Notes under the pieces: model-generated
The model's database searches: none
Told to the model about the DNA's origin: nothing
Seen by the model: the letters and a program-made list of their open reading frames with translations, nothing else
Assembly: GCA_016786595.1 (NCBI GenBank)
Contig: JAEUWB010000053.1
Coordinates: forward strand, 1 to 64,000
Origin: a bacterium
GTDB taxonomy: Bacteria > Bdellovibrionota_C > UBA2361 > SZUA-149 > JAEUWB01
Reading direction: 5' to 3'
DNA: 64,000 nucleotides
Translations under genes and position numbers: made by a program
In this document: positions 41,374 through 50,868 of the stretch, piece by piece
Layout of the letters: every line of letters begins with the position of its first letter
How positions within the stretch are numbered: position 1 is the first letter of the stretch

Positions 41374-43014
41374 CTAGTCAACTTGTCGGCGTAGAAAAGT
41401 AGGAATTTCGTATTTTTCATCTTCTTCTCCACTAGGCATAGCTTGTGCTTGCATCCGCTTACGCTTCATCATTTCGTCGAAATTTTCGCGCTGTTGACGT
41501 ACAAAAGTCGGCACATCTAAATCGCGCTCACCTGCACGTGTATCTAATCGAGGAGTTACGCTTGCAGTAGGAATTGATGGACGGCGCTGAGCGACATCAC
41601 CAAAACCAGTGGCAATTACAGTCACGCGCACAACATCTTTAAGCTCTGGGTCAATCACCATACCCCAAATGATGTTTGCGTCATCATGTGCTTCGCTGTG
41701 AATTAATTGTGCAGCTTCGTTGATTTCTTGCAGCGTTACATCTGGACCTGCAGTCACATTAATGAGCACGCCCTTAGCACCATGGATTGAAATATCTTCA
41801 AGCAATGGACTAGATACTGCTTTTTCTGCGGCTTCAACGGCACGGTTCTCACCATGACCTTCGCCAGTTCCCATCATCGCCATACCCATTTCACTCATCA
41901 CAGCCTTAACGTCAGCAAAGTCAACGTTAACAAGACCTTCAAATAAAATCAGATCTGAAATACCGCGCACCGCTTGATAGAGCACATTGTCCGCCATGCG
42001 GAATGTATCCAACAAAGTTGTATTGCGTCCGGCAATCGAGAGTAAGCGTTGGTTAGGAATGGTAATCAATGTATCAACTTCGCGCTTGAGCGCTTCAATG
42101 CCAGCGTCAGCATTAGTCATGCGGCGTTTGCCTTCAAAAAGAAACGGTTTAGTTACTACACCAACAGTCAGTGCTCCCATTTCTTTAGCGATTTGCGCGA
42201 CGACATGAGCTCCACCACCGCCAGTTCCACCGCCCATTCCAGCTGTGACAAACACCATGTCTGCTCCAGCAAGGGCCTGCTTAATGTCTTCAATGCTTTC
42301 CTTGGCTGCGCCTTCTCCAACGAGTGGATTTGCACCTGCACCCAAGCCCTTAGTTAAGGCCAATCCGAGTTGTAGCTTTGATTCAGCGCTAGATGACTTC
42401 AAAGCTTGCGCATCAGTGTTCGCAGCAATAAATTCTACACCCTTCAAGCCAAGTTTGATCATATTATTAACGGCATTACCGCCTGCGCCACCAATACCGA
42501 TAACCTTAATGCGCGCACCGAGTGGATCATTACTATAGTCGCGTCCATCATCAGCAAAATTACTGAATGGCGAGCGTGTCGGCGTTGACGTGCCGGAGAC
42601 ATGAATTGTCTGAGCAAGTTTTACTTCACCCTGTTTTGCCTCGTTTGTTTTTGTCTCAATGGTTGAAGTGGAGTTATTTTTATTTTCAGACATAGGTACT
42701 ACTTGCTCCTCTTTTAGGTTGTCTATTGTTTGATTCTTCTCGAAACTAAATTCCTGCTCGGTTGATTCATAACTTGCAAATTCAGTTACTGGATTTGCAA
42801 ATTCCATTTCTGTGCGCGCTAAATTTTCCACACTTGAAGTGCAAACTTCGGCGGTGTCAGATAATAGATCTTTATCGTTGGGAGAAAAAGTGTCTGGGGC
42901 AGAATTCTCAGAAAAATTTTCAACTGACCCGCCGCTTGGAGAACTAGAATTTGAAAAATTAAGCCCCAAATTTGCATTTTGCCTGCGTTTACGACGTTTA
43001 CTGCTTTTTCCCAT
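41374..43014 (-). CDS. ftsZ: Cell division protein FtsZ, with long N-terminal extension
   Basis: A 546-residue FtsZ. The GTPase core starts only at about residue 165 ([18 protein letters not shown]), with [18 protein letters not shown] as the tubulin signature. The conserved C-terminal peptide [10 protein letters not shown] binds FtsA and ZipA. The extension opens with a basic [12 protein letters not shown] segment, then a low-complexity Ser/Glu/Asn-rich stretch. The ATG at 43014 follows AGGGA. An internal ATG at 42693 (MSENKNNST) follows AAGAGGAG with 12 nt spacing, so a shorter form is possible. ftsA lies divergently next door. Confidence 0.94.
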   Translation of the reverse strand: MGKSSKRRKRRQNANLGLNFSNSSSPSGGSVENFSENSAPDTFSPNDKDLLSDTAEVCTSSVENLARTEMEFANPVTEFASYESTEQEFSFEKNQTIDNLKEEQVVPMSENKNNSTSTIETKTNEAKQGEVKLAQTIHVSGTSTPTRSPFSNFADDGRDYSNDPLGARIKVIGIGGAGGNAVNNMIKLGLKGVEFIAANTDAQALKSSSAESKLQLGLALTKGLGAGANPLVGEGAAKESIEDIKQALAGADMVFVTAGMGGGTGGGGAHVVAQIAKEMGALTVGVVTKPFLFEGKRRMTNADAGIEALKREVDTLITIPNQRLLSIAGRNTTLLDTFRMADNVLYQAVRGISDLILFEGLVNVDFADVKAVMSEMGMAMMGTGEGHGENRAVEAAEKAVSSPLLEDISIHGAKGVLINVTAGPDVTLQEINEAAQLIHSEAHDDANIIWGMVIDPELKDVVRVTVIATGFGDVAQRRPSIPTASVTPRLDTRAGERDLDVPTFVRQQRENFDEMMKRKRMQAQAMPSGEEDEKYEIPTFLRRQVD

Positions 43015-43278
43015 TGTAAATTCCCTAAGCAATATTTGTTAATTTACATGTAATATCCTGTATTTCTTCAGAATATCCATGTTCAAATAAAAATTACATG
43101 GTTTTACTAGCAAAGTTTTATGTTTAGTTCAACTAATTTAAATAAATATCTTGATAGATATACTTTTACAGTATATTTGTGCCTTTATTCTTGTTCCAAG
43201 TATTAGCGACTGAGCCTGCTCACGCTACTATCTGGCTTAAGTATTTTGAGGTCTAAATTAGCTGTATTGTGGAGGACC

Positions 43279-44523
43279 GTGGCTCAAAAATCTAACATTG
43301 TTGTCGGCTTAGACATTGGAACAACCAAAATTGCCGTTGTAGTAGCCGAGCGTACTAGCTCTAGTAAGTCTGAGAGCAAACTCGATATCATAGGTGTGGG
43401 CACACATCCCTCAACAGGACTTCGTAAGGGAGTTGTGATTAACATTGAGGCCACCGTTAATTCAATTAGGCGTGCAGTTGAAGAAGCGCAAATTATGGCG
43501 GGCTGCCAAATTTCTAGCGTCTATGCTGGCATTGCCGGCAGTCACATCAAGAGTTTTAATAGTCACGGAATTGTTGCTGTCAAAAACAAGGAAGTCACAC
43601 CAAAAGATGTCGAGCGCGTAATTGATGCAGCGCGCGCGATTCCGATCCCACCGGACAGAGAAGTTTTACATATCCTCCCACAAGAATATATAGTGGACGA
43701 TCAGGATGGCATTCGTGATCCGATCGGCATGGCTGGAGTGCGCCTTGAAGCTAAAGTGCATATCGTCACGGGTTCCGTTTCTAGTGCGCAAAATATTGTA
43801 AAGTGCGCAAATCGAGTTGGTTTGAATGTATTAGACATTGTGCTCGAGCCGCTTGCATCAGCAGAAGCTGTGCTTTCACCTGAAGAGAAAGAACTTGGCG
43901 TTGCGATGATTGATATTGGTGGTGGCACAACCGATATCACGATCTTTCACGACGGCGCAGTGAAACACACTGCAGTACTACCTATTGGCGGCAACCATTT
44001 AACCGCTGATATCGCTGCAGGGTTAAGAACTCCAACTTCATCAGCAGAGGCGATTAAGAAAAAATACGGCTGTGCACTTGCTTCACTAGTTGCCAATGGT
44101 GAAATGGTTGACGTGCCTTTAACTGGTGGCCGTGAACCGCGCAGCATGACTCGCCAAGCTCTAGCTGAAATCATCCAACCACGCGCCGAGGAGATTTTCA
44201 CTTTAACTCACCGTGAACTGCTACGTTCTGGCCTAGATGAATTATTATCAGGCGGGGTAGTAATTTGTGGTGGAAGTTCTTTACTTGAAGGCACTGCTGA
44301 ACTCGCTGAACAGATCCTCAATATCCCAGTGCGCAAAGGATCGCCAACGGGCGTGGGCGGATTGATTGATGTGGTCAATTCACCAGCTTATGCAACTGGC
44401 GTGGGGCTAGTGCTTTACGGTGCTCAAGAAGGCGAATATGAAGCCTTGAAAATAAGTCACGATCAGTCGCTCTTTACTAAAGTTAAAGCACGAATGATCG
44501 AGTGGTTTGCTGATCACTTCTAG
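43279..44523 (+). CDS. ftsA: Cell division protein FtsA
   Basis: A 414-residue actin-like protein. NIVVGLDIGTTKIAVVV is the phosphate-1 motif. The 1C domain with MAGCQISSVYAGIAGSHIKSF follows, then DIGGGTTDITIFHDGAVKHTA (phosphate-2) and GVVICGGSSLLEGTAELAE (adenosine). It tethers FtsZ filaments to the membrane by a C-terminal amphipathic helix (FTKVKARMIEWFADHF). The start is unclear: GTG at 43279 has GGAGG close by; TTG codons at 43246 and 43267 are alternatives. No ftsQ or mur genes are near, unlike the usual dcw cluster. Confidence 0.94.
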   Translation: MAQKSNIVVGLDIGTTKIAVVVAERTSSSKSESKLDIIGVGTHPSTGLRKGVVINIEATVNSIRRAVEEAQIMAGCQISSVYAGIAGSHIKSFNSHGIVAVKNKEVTPKDVERVIDAARAIPIPPDREVLHILPQEYIVDDQDGIRDPIGMAGVRLEAKVHIVTGSVSSAQNIVKCANRVGLNVLDIVLEPLASAEAVLSPEEKELGVAMIDIGGGTTDITIFHDGAVKHTAVLPIGGNHLTADIAAGLRTPTSSAEAIKKKYGCALASLVANGEMVDVPLTGGREPRSMTRQALAEIIQPRAEEIFTLTHRELLRSGLDELLSGGVVICGGSSLLEGTAELAEQILNIPVRKGSPTGVGGLIDVVNSPAYATGVGLVLYGAQEGEYEALKISHDQSLFTKVKARMIEWFADHF

Positions 44524-45731
44524 CGCTTAGATTTAGCTAGGCTATCAACAATCAACTTAATGCTTTCTGGCGTAAAAGGAATCTCGATCTTAATTTTATT
44601 AATAAACACTGTCGGTGTTGAGTTCACCCCAATATCGCCACCAAGCTTAGCATCGCTAATGACCTGCTGAATCTCCTCGTGGTCATTCACGCACTTTAAA
44701 ACTTGAGTGGGATTTGCTCCGATACTAGACAATACCTGAGTGGCGTTATTTTCATTCACACTATCTGCAATGATCGCAGCATAAATTTCCCAGAAATAGT
44801 CGGGCCTTTCACGTCCTGCACATCGTGCTAGCTCAGCAAAGTAGCACGCCTGCGGATGCATTAGCGTTGTCAGATTTGGATTACACTCTTGATGTAAGGG
44901 AAAATTCTTATAAATAAATTTTACTTTAGTTTTATATTCTTCAATCAGGTCATCAAAAAAACCAGAAAGTTTTCTACATCCAGGACATTCAAAGTCGCTA
45001 AACATTACAATTTCAACTGGCGCATCTACGTCACCTTTATAAAAATCACGTTGATCGTCGATTTTTAATTCTTGACTCGGAGGCGTATTCAACCAATGCT
45101 CAAGAGCTAAGCGGCTATCATGCAGCTCTTTATGACTATTTATATCGACATATGCTAAGGCGAGTTGATTTGAAAAATACGTTAGCGAACCTACGCAGAT
45201 TATTCCGAAGATAATTGAAGCAATTACTGAGAGAAAAGTCGTTTTTGCTTCGACAGCTGATAAGCCTGTGATCAGCAGTTCACTTAGCCTGGGCCTCTCA
45301 ACTTGTAGATTTTCCCTTTTCCATTTGATGACAACAGCCGCGAAGGTAAGATTAACAACATAGATAAATGTACAGAAAATGCAGATTTTTTTGATGATTA
45401 CGAATGAAATTATAGCAAAAACCACTGTCGCGAAAATGAGTAGGTAACTCCAAAAGCAAGCAAAGTTAAATTGCCTTTGAGTATCCGCACGATAGCGCTG
45501 CAGACCAAGTAAAATAAAAATATACGTAACGACTGCGAGCACAGGATTTGGAATGCCAAAAATCTCTGAATATTGGCTCTTTGCTATTGCGGAACAATCG
45601 ACTATTTCATTTAAATGGCAGAATGATAGATTACCTGAAGACAAGCCATATTTAACTTGGTTATGTTCCCATAACAGTACGAGGCTTATAAGGATCCCGA
45701 GAATTGCAAGAAAACGAAGTCGTAACGTCAT
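44520..45731 (-). CDS. VKOR-DsbA fusion, thiol oxidase/disulfide isomerase
   Basis: A 403-residue fusion. The N-terminal vitamin-K-epoxide-reductase-like domain has five membrane helices, loop cysteines 38 and 46 and the active CIFC at 117-120. A C-terminal DsbA-type thioredoxin domain has CPGC at 249-252 and a cis-proline NSTPTVFIN. It should reoxidise its own thioredoxin domain with quinone, replacing separate DsbA and DsbB. The ATG at 45731 is chosen over an upstream candidate that overlaps the divergent gene. The stop overlaps ftsA tail to tail. Confidence 0.9.
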   Translation of the reverse strand: MTLRLRFLAILGILISLVLLWEHNQVKYGLSSGNLSFCHLNEIVDCSAIAKSQYSEIFGIPNPVLAVVTYIFILLGLQRYRADTQRQFNFACFWSYLLIFATVVFAIISFVIIKKICIFCTFIYVVNLTFAAVVIKWKRENLQVERPRLSELLITGLSAVEAKTTFLSVIASIIFGIICVGSLTYFSNQLALAYVDINSHKELHDSRLALEHWLNTPPSQELKIDDQRDFYKGDVDAPVEIVMFSDFECPGCRKLSGFFDDLIEEYKTKVKFIYKNFPLHQECNPNLTTLMHPQACYFAELARCAGRERPDYFWEIYAAIIADSVNENNATQVLSSIGANPTQVLKCVNDHEEIQQVISDAKLGGDIGVNSTPTVFINKIKIEIPFTPESIKLIVDSLAKSKR

Positions 45732-46300
45732 CGAATATAAAAAAAATAAATTCACAGTGGAAAATACCACTGACAGTCTTCTTTTACACAGCAATTGTCA
45801 TTGGCGCAATGATCTGGTCGGGGCAGTCCGAGCAGCGTTCGATTTATGACCGTTTTGTCGTTCGGTATGACGGAATCGTGATTGCCGCTAGCGATTTTTC
45901 ACAAACAGCAGAATTTTTATCTCAGATTTTGGATTTTGAAGAAATCATCACAAAGCATGCTGAGCTAAAGGCATTTTTGGGCCCTGACAAGCGGCGCCTA
46001 CTGTTAAACGCAAGCGCTAAGCCTGTTATTCTTGTCTATAGGATCAAGACTTCAATCAAGAAATTGCATCAATTATTAGCCAAGCGCTTTGCGAAGAAAG
46101 ACATCGGTGAGGTGCGAGAGTTAATTACGAATACTCTTTTAGCGGCGTCTCAAGAACTTCCTGCACCCGGCTTATCAAATCTGATCACCAATGAACGTGG
46201 CACTGCTTTCGTAACTAAAGACCCAGGTGGAAATATGTATGTGTTCTGGGATGCCAAGCCTTTTTCACGACCCAATTTGACACGTCTACCGATTGATTAA
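45704..46300 (+). CDS. Membrane-anchored protein, possibly VOC-fold
   Basis: A 198-residue protein with a membrane anchor at about 20-38, then a soluble domain. The beginning (VRYDGIVIAASDFSQTAEFLSQILDFEEI) and end (GTAFVTKDPGGNMYVFW) have the spacing of a VOC/glyoxalase half, with DPGGN in place of the common DPDGN. Metal ligands are not evident, so it may bind rather than catalyse. The TTG at 45704 would overlap the head of the VKOR-DsbA gene by 28 bases; a later start is possible. Confidence 0.5.
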   Translation: MQENEVVTSSNIKKINSQWKIPLTVFFYTAIVIGAMIWSGQSEQRSIYDRFVVRYDGIVIAASDFSQTAEFLSQILDFEEIITKHAELKAFLGPDKRRLLLNASAKPVILVYRIKTSIKKLHQLLAKRFAKKDIGEVRELITNTLLAASQELPAPGLSNLITNERGTAFVTKDPGGNMYVFWDAKPFSRPNLTRLPID

Positions 46301-46322
46301 TTCAACGCGGACAGTCTCAGAC

Positions 46323-46805
46323 TTATTCAATATTATAAAAAAACTTTCTTGGCCTGTAGCGTCTTTCCAGAGAAATCGTTTCTTTACCACTACGCAGCAG
46401 ATCTTCATAAAAGACTTCAAAGTGTTTGGGATCGCTAACTTTATCTTTACCTACGGCGAGTATGATATCGCCTGTTTTTAAACCGAGTGGATTATCCCCT
46501 ACTTCTCTAATCCTCAGACCCATGATTTTCTTTTCGCGATCGAGTTCTGTTTCAAGTTTTAGCTTACTATTTTGCTGAAACGATTGAACGGCTTTCTTCG
46601 TGAGTGAGAAGTAATCAACTAGTTTATTATCGAAATCTTTAACATCACGACCATTTGCCTGGACATAAACCTTCATCGGTCCTCGCTCTACGTAGGCAAT
46701 TGGTTTATCTTGTGGAACGAGTTCGACTTTTGTAATTGCAGGAGATTTATTTTGCGAGCACGAAGCGAAGATCAAGAATAAAATGATTTGCAGTAAAGTT
46801 CTCAT
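46323..46805 (-). CDS. PDZ-domain lipoprotein
   Basis: A 160-residue protein. The signal sequence ends with a lipobox FASC (Cys16). A linker with MKVYVQANGRDVKDFDNKLVDYF follows, then a PDZ-like domain at about 100-150 (LGLKTGDIILAVGKDKVSDPKHFEVFYED). The layout resembles GspC-type proteins but with a lipid anchor. It faces the VOC-like gene tail to tail. Confidence 0.75.
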   Translation of the reverse strand: MRTLLQIILFLIFASCSQNKSPAITKVELVPQDKPIAYVERGPMKVYVQANGRDVKDFDNKLVDYFSLTKKAVQSFQQNSKLKLETELDREKKIMGLRIREVGDNPLGLKTGDIILAVGKDKVSDPKHFEVFYEDLLRSGKETISLERRYRPRKFFYNIE

Positions 46806-47102
46806 ACGGATTTAGTGCATACTTAATAATTAAACACTGATTGTGCCCATAAAAGGCTATTGCTATTTTCGTTCAGAAGTCGCTTTTTATATGTACTAAT
46901 TCAAATGCGGACCTTGTGCAATTTTTAAAACTTACGCAAAATGTGAGTGTAATAAAAAACCCCGGTGTTTTAAGCACCGGGGTTTGGAGTGTGGATGGTT
47001 CGAGCTAGTGTGACTGTAGGATTTTAACTTTCATTTTCCTGCAATCGAGTGTTCTGACGCTTGCTGGGGTGCAATATTCAAGACCATAAAAAAAATAATT
47101 CT
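46806..47102. other. 297-bp intergenic region with an orphan terminator
   Basis: Upstream of both the PDZ lipoprotein (minus) and the GT87 gene (plus). It holds the hairpin at 46957-46985 described separately. Otherwise I see no gene; promoters for both flanking genes are expected here but no clear -35/-10 pair stands out. Confidence 0.5.
46957..46985 (-). terminator. Strong hairpin terminator on the minus strand, orphan
   Basis: AAACCCCGGTG and CACCGGGGTTT form an 11-bp stem around a 7-nt loop. On the minus strand the stem is followed by T-runs (GGGGTTTTTTATT), an ideal intrinsic terminator. On the plus strand only TTTGGAG follows. No known minus-strand gene ends here; the next gene to the left starts 150 bases later. 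Confidence 0.75.
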
Positions 47103-48296
47103 ATGTCCGATATCAGGGACAGAGCTCTTCAGCTAACCTATTGGCTCTCAATAGCTTTTTGTATTTGCACTGTAATTTGGACGCAAATTGTTCCATTGAC
47201 GCAAGCATTAAGTGACGGCCAACTTGTGTATGGAGAATATGGCACGAATGATTTTATTGAGTATTGGTCGGCCTGGCATGCGTATGCGGCTGGTCTAAAT
47301 CCGTACGATCCGTATGTCATGCAAGCGACCCAGAGGCTTGTGGATCCGAGTATCGACGTACCGCTAATGATGTGGAACCCACCTTGGATTTTAACGCTTT
47401 TTAGCCCAATTTTATCGCTGAGCTTTAGTACTGCGGCAATACTTTGGTTGATTGTTAATTTTTTAATTTATCTAATCGCTGTGCGTTTATATTCGAATGA
47501 CAAAGATGCGTTATTGCTATCACTTTTATTTGCACCATTTTGGCATTCAATGTTTGTCGGCCAACTCGGATCTTTTTTGGCACTTGGTGCAGCCTGCATT
47601 TATCGTGGACTAATCTCCCGTATTTCAATCTTAATTGCTGTCGGCATTCTTTTCCTAAGCCTTAAACCTCATTTTTGCATTCCACTAGCAATATTTATTT
47701 TTTGGAAAGAGTTTTTTCATGGAGATAAAGCCATAGTTGCCCGTACAGGATTAATATTGCTCCTAATGTTACTTATAATTTGCACGCACATGATTGAATT
47801 ACTTCAGGCCTGGAATCAGGCAATCAATTCAGCTACGGCAATTGCTCTAGTTCCACATCCCAAAGCTTGGCTTAGCTTAACCCTAGTTAGTTATATGCGC
47901 AGTATCATCCCTGAAATCTGTGACGTATATTTACAGCGAATATATCCAATTATTCCTTTTATATGCGGACTATTACTAATAATATTTAATTATTACACTG
48001 CTAGACTAGAAAATAATATTAAAACGTTCTCTCTGATCCTATTTTTAGTAATAACCAATGCTCCTCTAGCATGGGTATTTGATTATGCGATAATTGCGCC
48101 GCTTGCTGTACGCTGGCTGGAAAACAATAACAAAACTAGGTTCCAAAGTATTTTAATTCTACTAATTCAAGTTTACTTATTTTATGTTATCACACAGCAA
48201 CCACAAGAGCATCATAATTTATGTTGGCTTGTTATATCGATCTATGTGTTTATTATTTATAAATATCAATGCTGCATGCGTAACTTTAAAAAATGA
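47103..48296 (+). CDS. GT87 (DUF2029)-family membrane glycosyltransferase
   Basis: A 397-residue polytopic protein with about nine to ten helices. The first external loop carries EYGTNDFIEYWSAWHAYAAGLNPYD and MWNPPWILTLFSPIL, the DUF2029/GT87 signature (mannosyltransferases using polyprenyl-phosphate sugars in actinobacteria). TTG at 47061 is an alternative start. The stop overlaps the next ATG (ATGA), opening a four-gene operon of surface-glycan genes. Confidence 0.85.
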   Translation: MSDIRDRALQLTYWLSIAFCICTVIWTQIVPLTQALSDGQLVYGEYGTNDFIEYWSAWHAYAAGLNPYDPYVMQATQRLVDPSIDVPLMMWNPPWILTLFSPILSLSFSTAAILWLIVNFLIYLIAVRLYSNDKDALLLSLLFAPFWHSMFVGQLGSFLALGAACIYRGLISRISILIAVGILFLSLKPHFCIPLAIFIFWKEFFHGDKAIVARTGLILLLMLLIICTHMIELLQAWNQAINSATAIALVPHPKAWLSLTLVSYMRSIIPEICDVYLQRIYPIIPFICGLLLIIFNYYTARLENNIKTFSLILFLVITNAPLAWVFDYAIIAPLAVRWLENNNKTRFQSILILLIQVYLFYVITQQPQEHHNLCWLVISIYVFIIYKYQCCMRNFKK

Positions 48297-49285
48297 ATAC
48301 CTTATTAGAAGTAAGAGTCGAACGTGTTAATTCGCTAAATAATTCGTTCTGGGATGAGTTTGTTGATCAGTCAAATAATGGAACAATTTTTCATAAACTA
48401 AAATTTCTAAGCTATCACCCCACTGACCGCTTTGAATTTCATAATCTAAAATTTACTGATCACAACGGCAACATCAAAGCGATCCTTACTGGCGTCGAGA
48501 AAGATGGTAAATATATTTCATGCTTAGGTGCAAGCTATGGCTCATTAATTTGCCGCGACCTTTCATTGATTGAATATGAAAAAATTTTTGATTGCCTAGA
48601 AGACTATGCAAGACAAATGGATTGGTTAGAGATAAGGCTAACCCCCCCACCTTTATTTTATCAAAAGAACTATAATCAAGTTGAAGAATTTCTCTTACAT
48701 TATAAAGGCTACATCCCGACCGTAAGCTTAATCACTCACGCCGCAGATTTATCGCGCTTCACCTCTCGTGAAGACATAGATCAACTCATCTCAGATGCAC
48801 ACTATCGAGCAATTAAGAAATCTTTTAATTCTGAAATAAGAGTAAATTTTTCAGATGATTGGGACAGCTTCTATCCAATGCTTCTCGAAAACAAATCAAA
48901 ATTTGATGCACATCCTACTCACACGTTAGAAGAATTAGTCAAATTACATCAACTATTCCCAATGGAAATAAAACTGCTCAATGCCTATGATTCATTGAAC
49001 AATAATATTGCAGCACTTGTTTTATTTAGTTGCAACACTGAGGCGGTTTTGGCATTTTATATCGCGCATTACTATAGATACCAACAGCTACGCGCAGTTA
49101 ATAGACTGTTTCTCGAAGCTATGGTTTGGGCAAAAGAGTCGGGCTATAATTGGCTCGATTTTGGCGTTTCAATGAATACACAGTCAGATAATTTGATGGA
49201 GCCCAGTCGCAGTTTGATCTTTTTTAAAGAAGGAACCGGTGCGCAAGGTTTCAGAAGAACCACATACGTTAAGCAGCTAAAATGA
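48293..49285 (+). CDS. GNAT/FemAB-like acyltransferase
   Basis: A 330-residue protein with the two-GNAT-domain layout of FemAB-type enzymes. The first half includes NNGTIFHKLKFLSYHP and YGSLICRDLSLIEYEK; the second has LLNAYDSLNNNIAALVLF, YHYY-type sequence and NWLDFGVSMNT with SLIFFKEGTGAQGFRR near the end. The closest groups transfer amino acids or acyl groups to cell-wall or glycan precursors. The actual acceptor is unknown. It overlaps both neighbours by four bases. Confidence 0.75.
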   Translation: MNTLLEVRVERVNSLNNSFWDEFVDQSNNGTIFHKLKFLSYHPTDRFEFHNLKFTDHNGNIKAILTGVEKDGKYISCLGASYGSLICRDLSLIEYEKIFDCLEDYARQMDWLEIRLTPPPLFYQKNYNQVEEFLLHYKGYIPTVSLITHAADLSRFTSREDIDQLISDAHYRAIKKSFNSEIRVNFSDDWDSFYPMLLENKSKFDAHPTHTLEELVKLHQLFPMEIKLLNAYDSLNNNIAALVLFSCNTEAVLAFYIAHYYRYQQLRAVNRLFLEAMVWAKESGYNWLDFGVSMNTQSDNLMEPSRSLIFFKEGTGAQGFRRTTYVKQLK

Positions 49286-50133
49286 AAATAGCACTATTTT
49301 GTTCAGGCGATACTGGCGTGGTGGCAATTGAAGCTATTGACGCCTGTCTCAATGTGAGTGATTTACTAGTCATTACATCCACAAGAATGCCAAATATCCC
49401 ATCAAAACTAAGAGTCAATACTGAGATGCTTATTTTTGATGGTAGTTTCGCTCAGATCCAAGAGCGGCTAAAAAAAACCAAATATGATCTAGTAGTTAGC
49501 TCTGCGTTTGGATCTTTAATTCCAGCATCAGTCTATGAACTTGCTCGGCATGGAGGAATTAATATTCATGCAAGTTTGCTTCCTAAATATCGAGGTCGCC
49601 ATCCACTAAACTGGGCTTTAATTAATGATGAATTAGAAACTGGAGTCAGTATTCATAAATTATCTAGCCGATTCGATGAAGGAGAGATTTTTCTACAGAA
49701 ACGCTTTTTAATCGATGACAATGATAATATTAATACTATCAGAGCAACTGCTCTCAACATCGGAGCTCAATTACTTAAGCAAATCATTAGACTAATTGAC
49801 AGCACAGGAGGTTTACCTGAAAGCTTCAAGCAAGATCCGAAAGAAGCCAGCTACGCTCCATTACGCAAGCCTGAAGACGGAAATATTTCATGGTCTGATT
49901 CAACTCGTAAAATTTTCTCCAAAATTAGAGCCTTGCTGCCACCTTATCCCGGTGCTTATTGTCTTCGTAACAACGGACAGAAAGTTACTTTCAAAAATTA
50001 CTACATTCACAAGCAACCTGGTCAAGTCATATTAAAGCATCAGAACTATCACTTAATAAGCTCCAGAGACGGGGTTATATTAGTTGAAGCAGACTGCGAT
50101 TTAGCAATTGGTGAAAATTTACTAGATGGTTAA
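49282..50133 (+). CDS. Formyltransferase of the Fmt/ArnA sugar-formylase type
   Basis: A 283-residue protein with the formyl-transfer core: NIHASLLPKYRGRHPLNWA with catalytic Asn94 and His96, and FDEGEIF with Asp132, the usual triad using 10-formyl-tetrahydrofolate. A C-terminal OB-like part follows. The gene lies in a glycan operon rather than with def or fmt, so it more likely formylates an amino sugar than initiator tRNA. It overlaps the GT2 gene by eight bases. Confidence 0.85.
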   Translation: MKIALFCSGDTGVVAIEAIDACLNVSDLLVITSTRMPNIPSKLRVNTEMLIFDGSFAQIQERLKKTKYDLVVSSAFGSLIPASVYELARHGGINIHASLLPKYRGRHPLNWALINDELETGVSIHKLSSRFDEGEIFLQKRFLIDDNDNINTIRATALNIGAQLLKQIIRLIDSTGGLPESFKQDPKEASYAPLRKPEDGNISWSDSTRKIFSKIRALLPPYPGAYCLRNNGQKVTFKNYYIHKQPGQVILKHQNYHLISSRDGVILVEADCDLAIGENLLDG

Positions 50134-50866
50134 TCAAAATAAAATATCAGAAGAAAAGGGCTTAATAATCATTACATGTTATAATCAATGTATTGAAATC
50201 GAGAAAGTCATAAATTCATGCATTGCGCTTAGACGCCCAGAAACAATATTAATTGTTGATGATGGATCAACTGATGGCTCAGTCGAAATAATCCGAAAAA
50301 GTGGGCTACAATTCATCTCGCACACCCATAATCAGGGCGTTGGCGCAGCAATTCGCACAGGATTGGAGTATGCATTAAAGCATGACTACAGTTACATTGC
50401 GCTGGTTTCTGGCAATGGGAAGTCACCTCCCGAATTTATCAAAGACTTAGTTGACCCGATTTTAACGAATCAAGCAGATTATACGACCGGCAGTCGTTTT
50501 ATCCCAGGTGGAAGTAGTCCCGGGTTACCACTTTTTCGAAAGATAACTATCCCAATTTTTTCAAACATTGCTAGTATAATTTTGCGTAGAAAATTTACCG
50601 ATATTACATGTGGATATCGTGCATACCGCCTGTCCTTTTTGATGCACGCCTCAGTTCATATTTCACAATCATGGCTCGATCGCTATGAGCTCGAATACTA
50701 TTTACATTACTATGCTTGCAAGTTGAAACTTAGAATTAAAGAAGTCCCAGTTACAATTAAATACGACCATTTGCATAAATCTAGAGTATCCCATATCCGC
50801 GTCATGCACGATGGATGGTCAATCATCAGAACTTTTCTCTTACTGCCACTTGGGCTGAAAAAATAA
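50126..50866 (+). CDS. GT2-family glycosyltransferase
   Basis: A 246-residue GT-A fold protein. LIVDDGSTDGSVEII is the nucleotide-sugar motif, HNQGVGAAIRTGLEYAL follows. In place of the usual DxD (MDGDGQ) it has VSGNGKSPPEF, as in one subfamily of dolichyl-phosphate-mannose-synthase-like enzymes. No C-terminal membrane helices. It probably makes or uses a polyprenyl-linked sugar. It ends 2 bases from the stop of the convergent DUF2142 gene. Confidence 0.88.
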   Translation: MVNQNKISEEKGLIIITCYNQCIEIEKVINSCIALRRPETILIVDDGSTDGSVEIIRKSGLQFISHTHNQGVGAAIRTGLEYALKHDYSYIALVSGNGKSPPEFIKDLVDPILTNQADYTTGSRFIPGGSSPGLPLFRKITIPIFSNIASIILRRKFTDITCGYRAYRLSFLMHASVHISQSWLDRYELEYYLHYYACKLKLRIKEVPVTIKYDHLHKSRVSHIRVMHDGWSIIRTFLLLPLGLKK

Positions 50867-50868
50867 TT

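Noticed and set aside
46957-46985. Terminator of the PDZ lipoprotein gene
   Set aside because: The hairpin lies upstream of that gene's start, not after its stop, so it cannot end its transcript.
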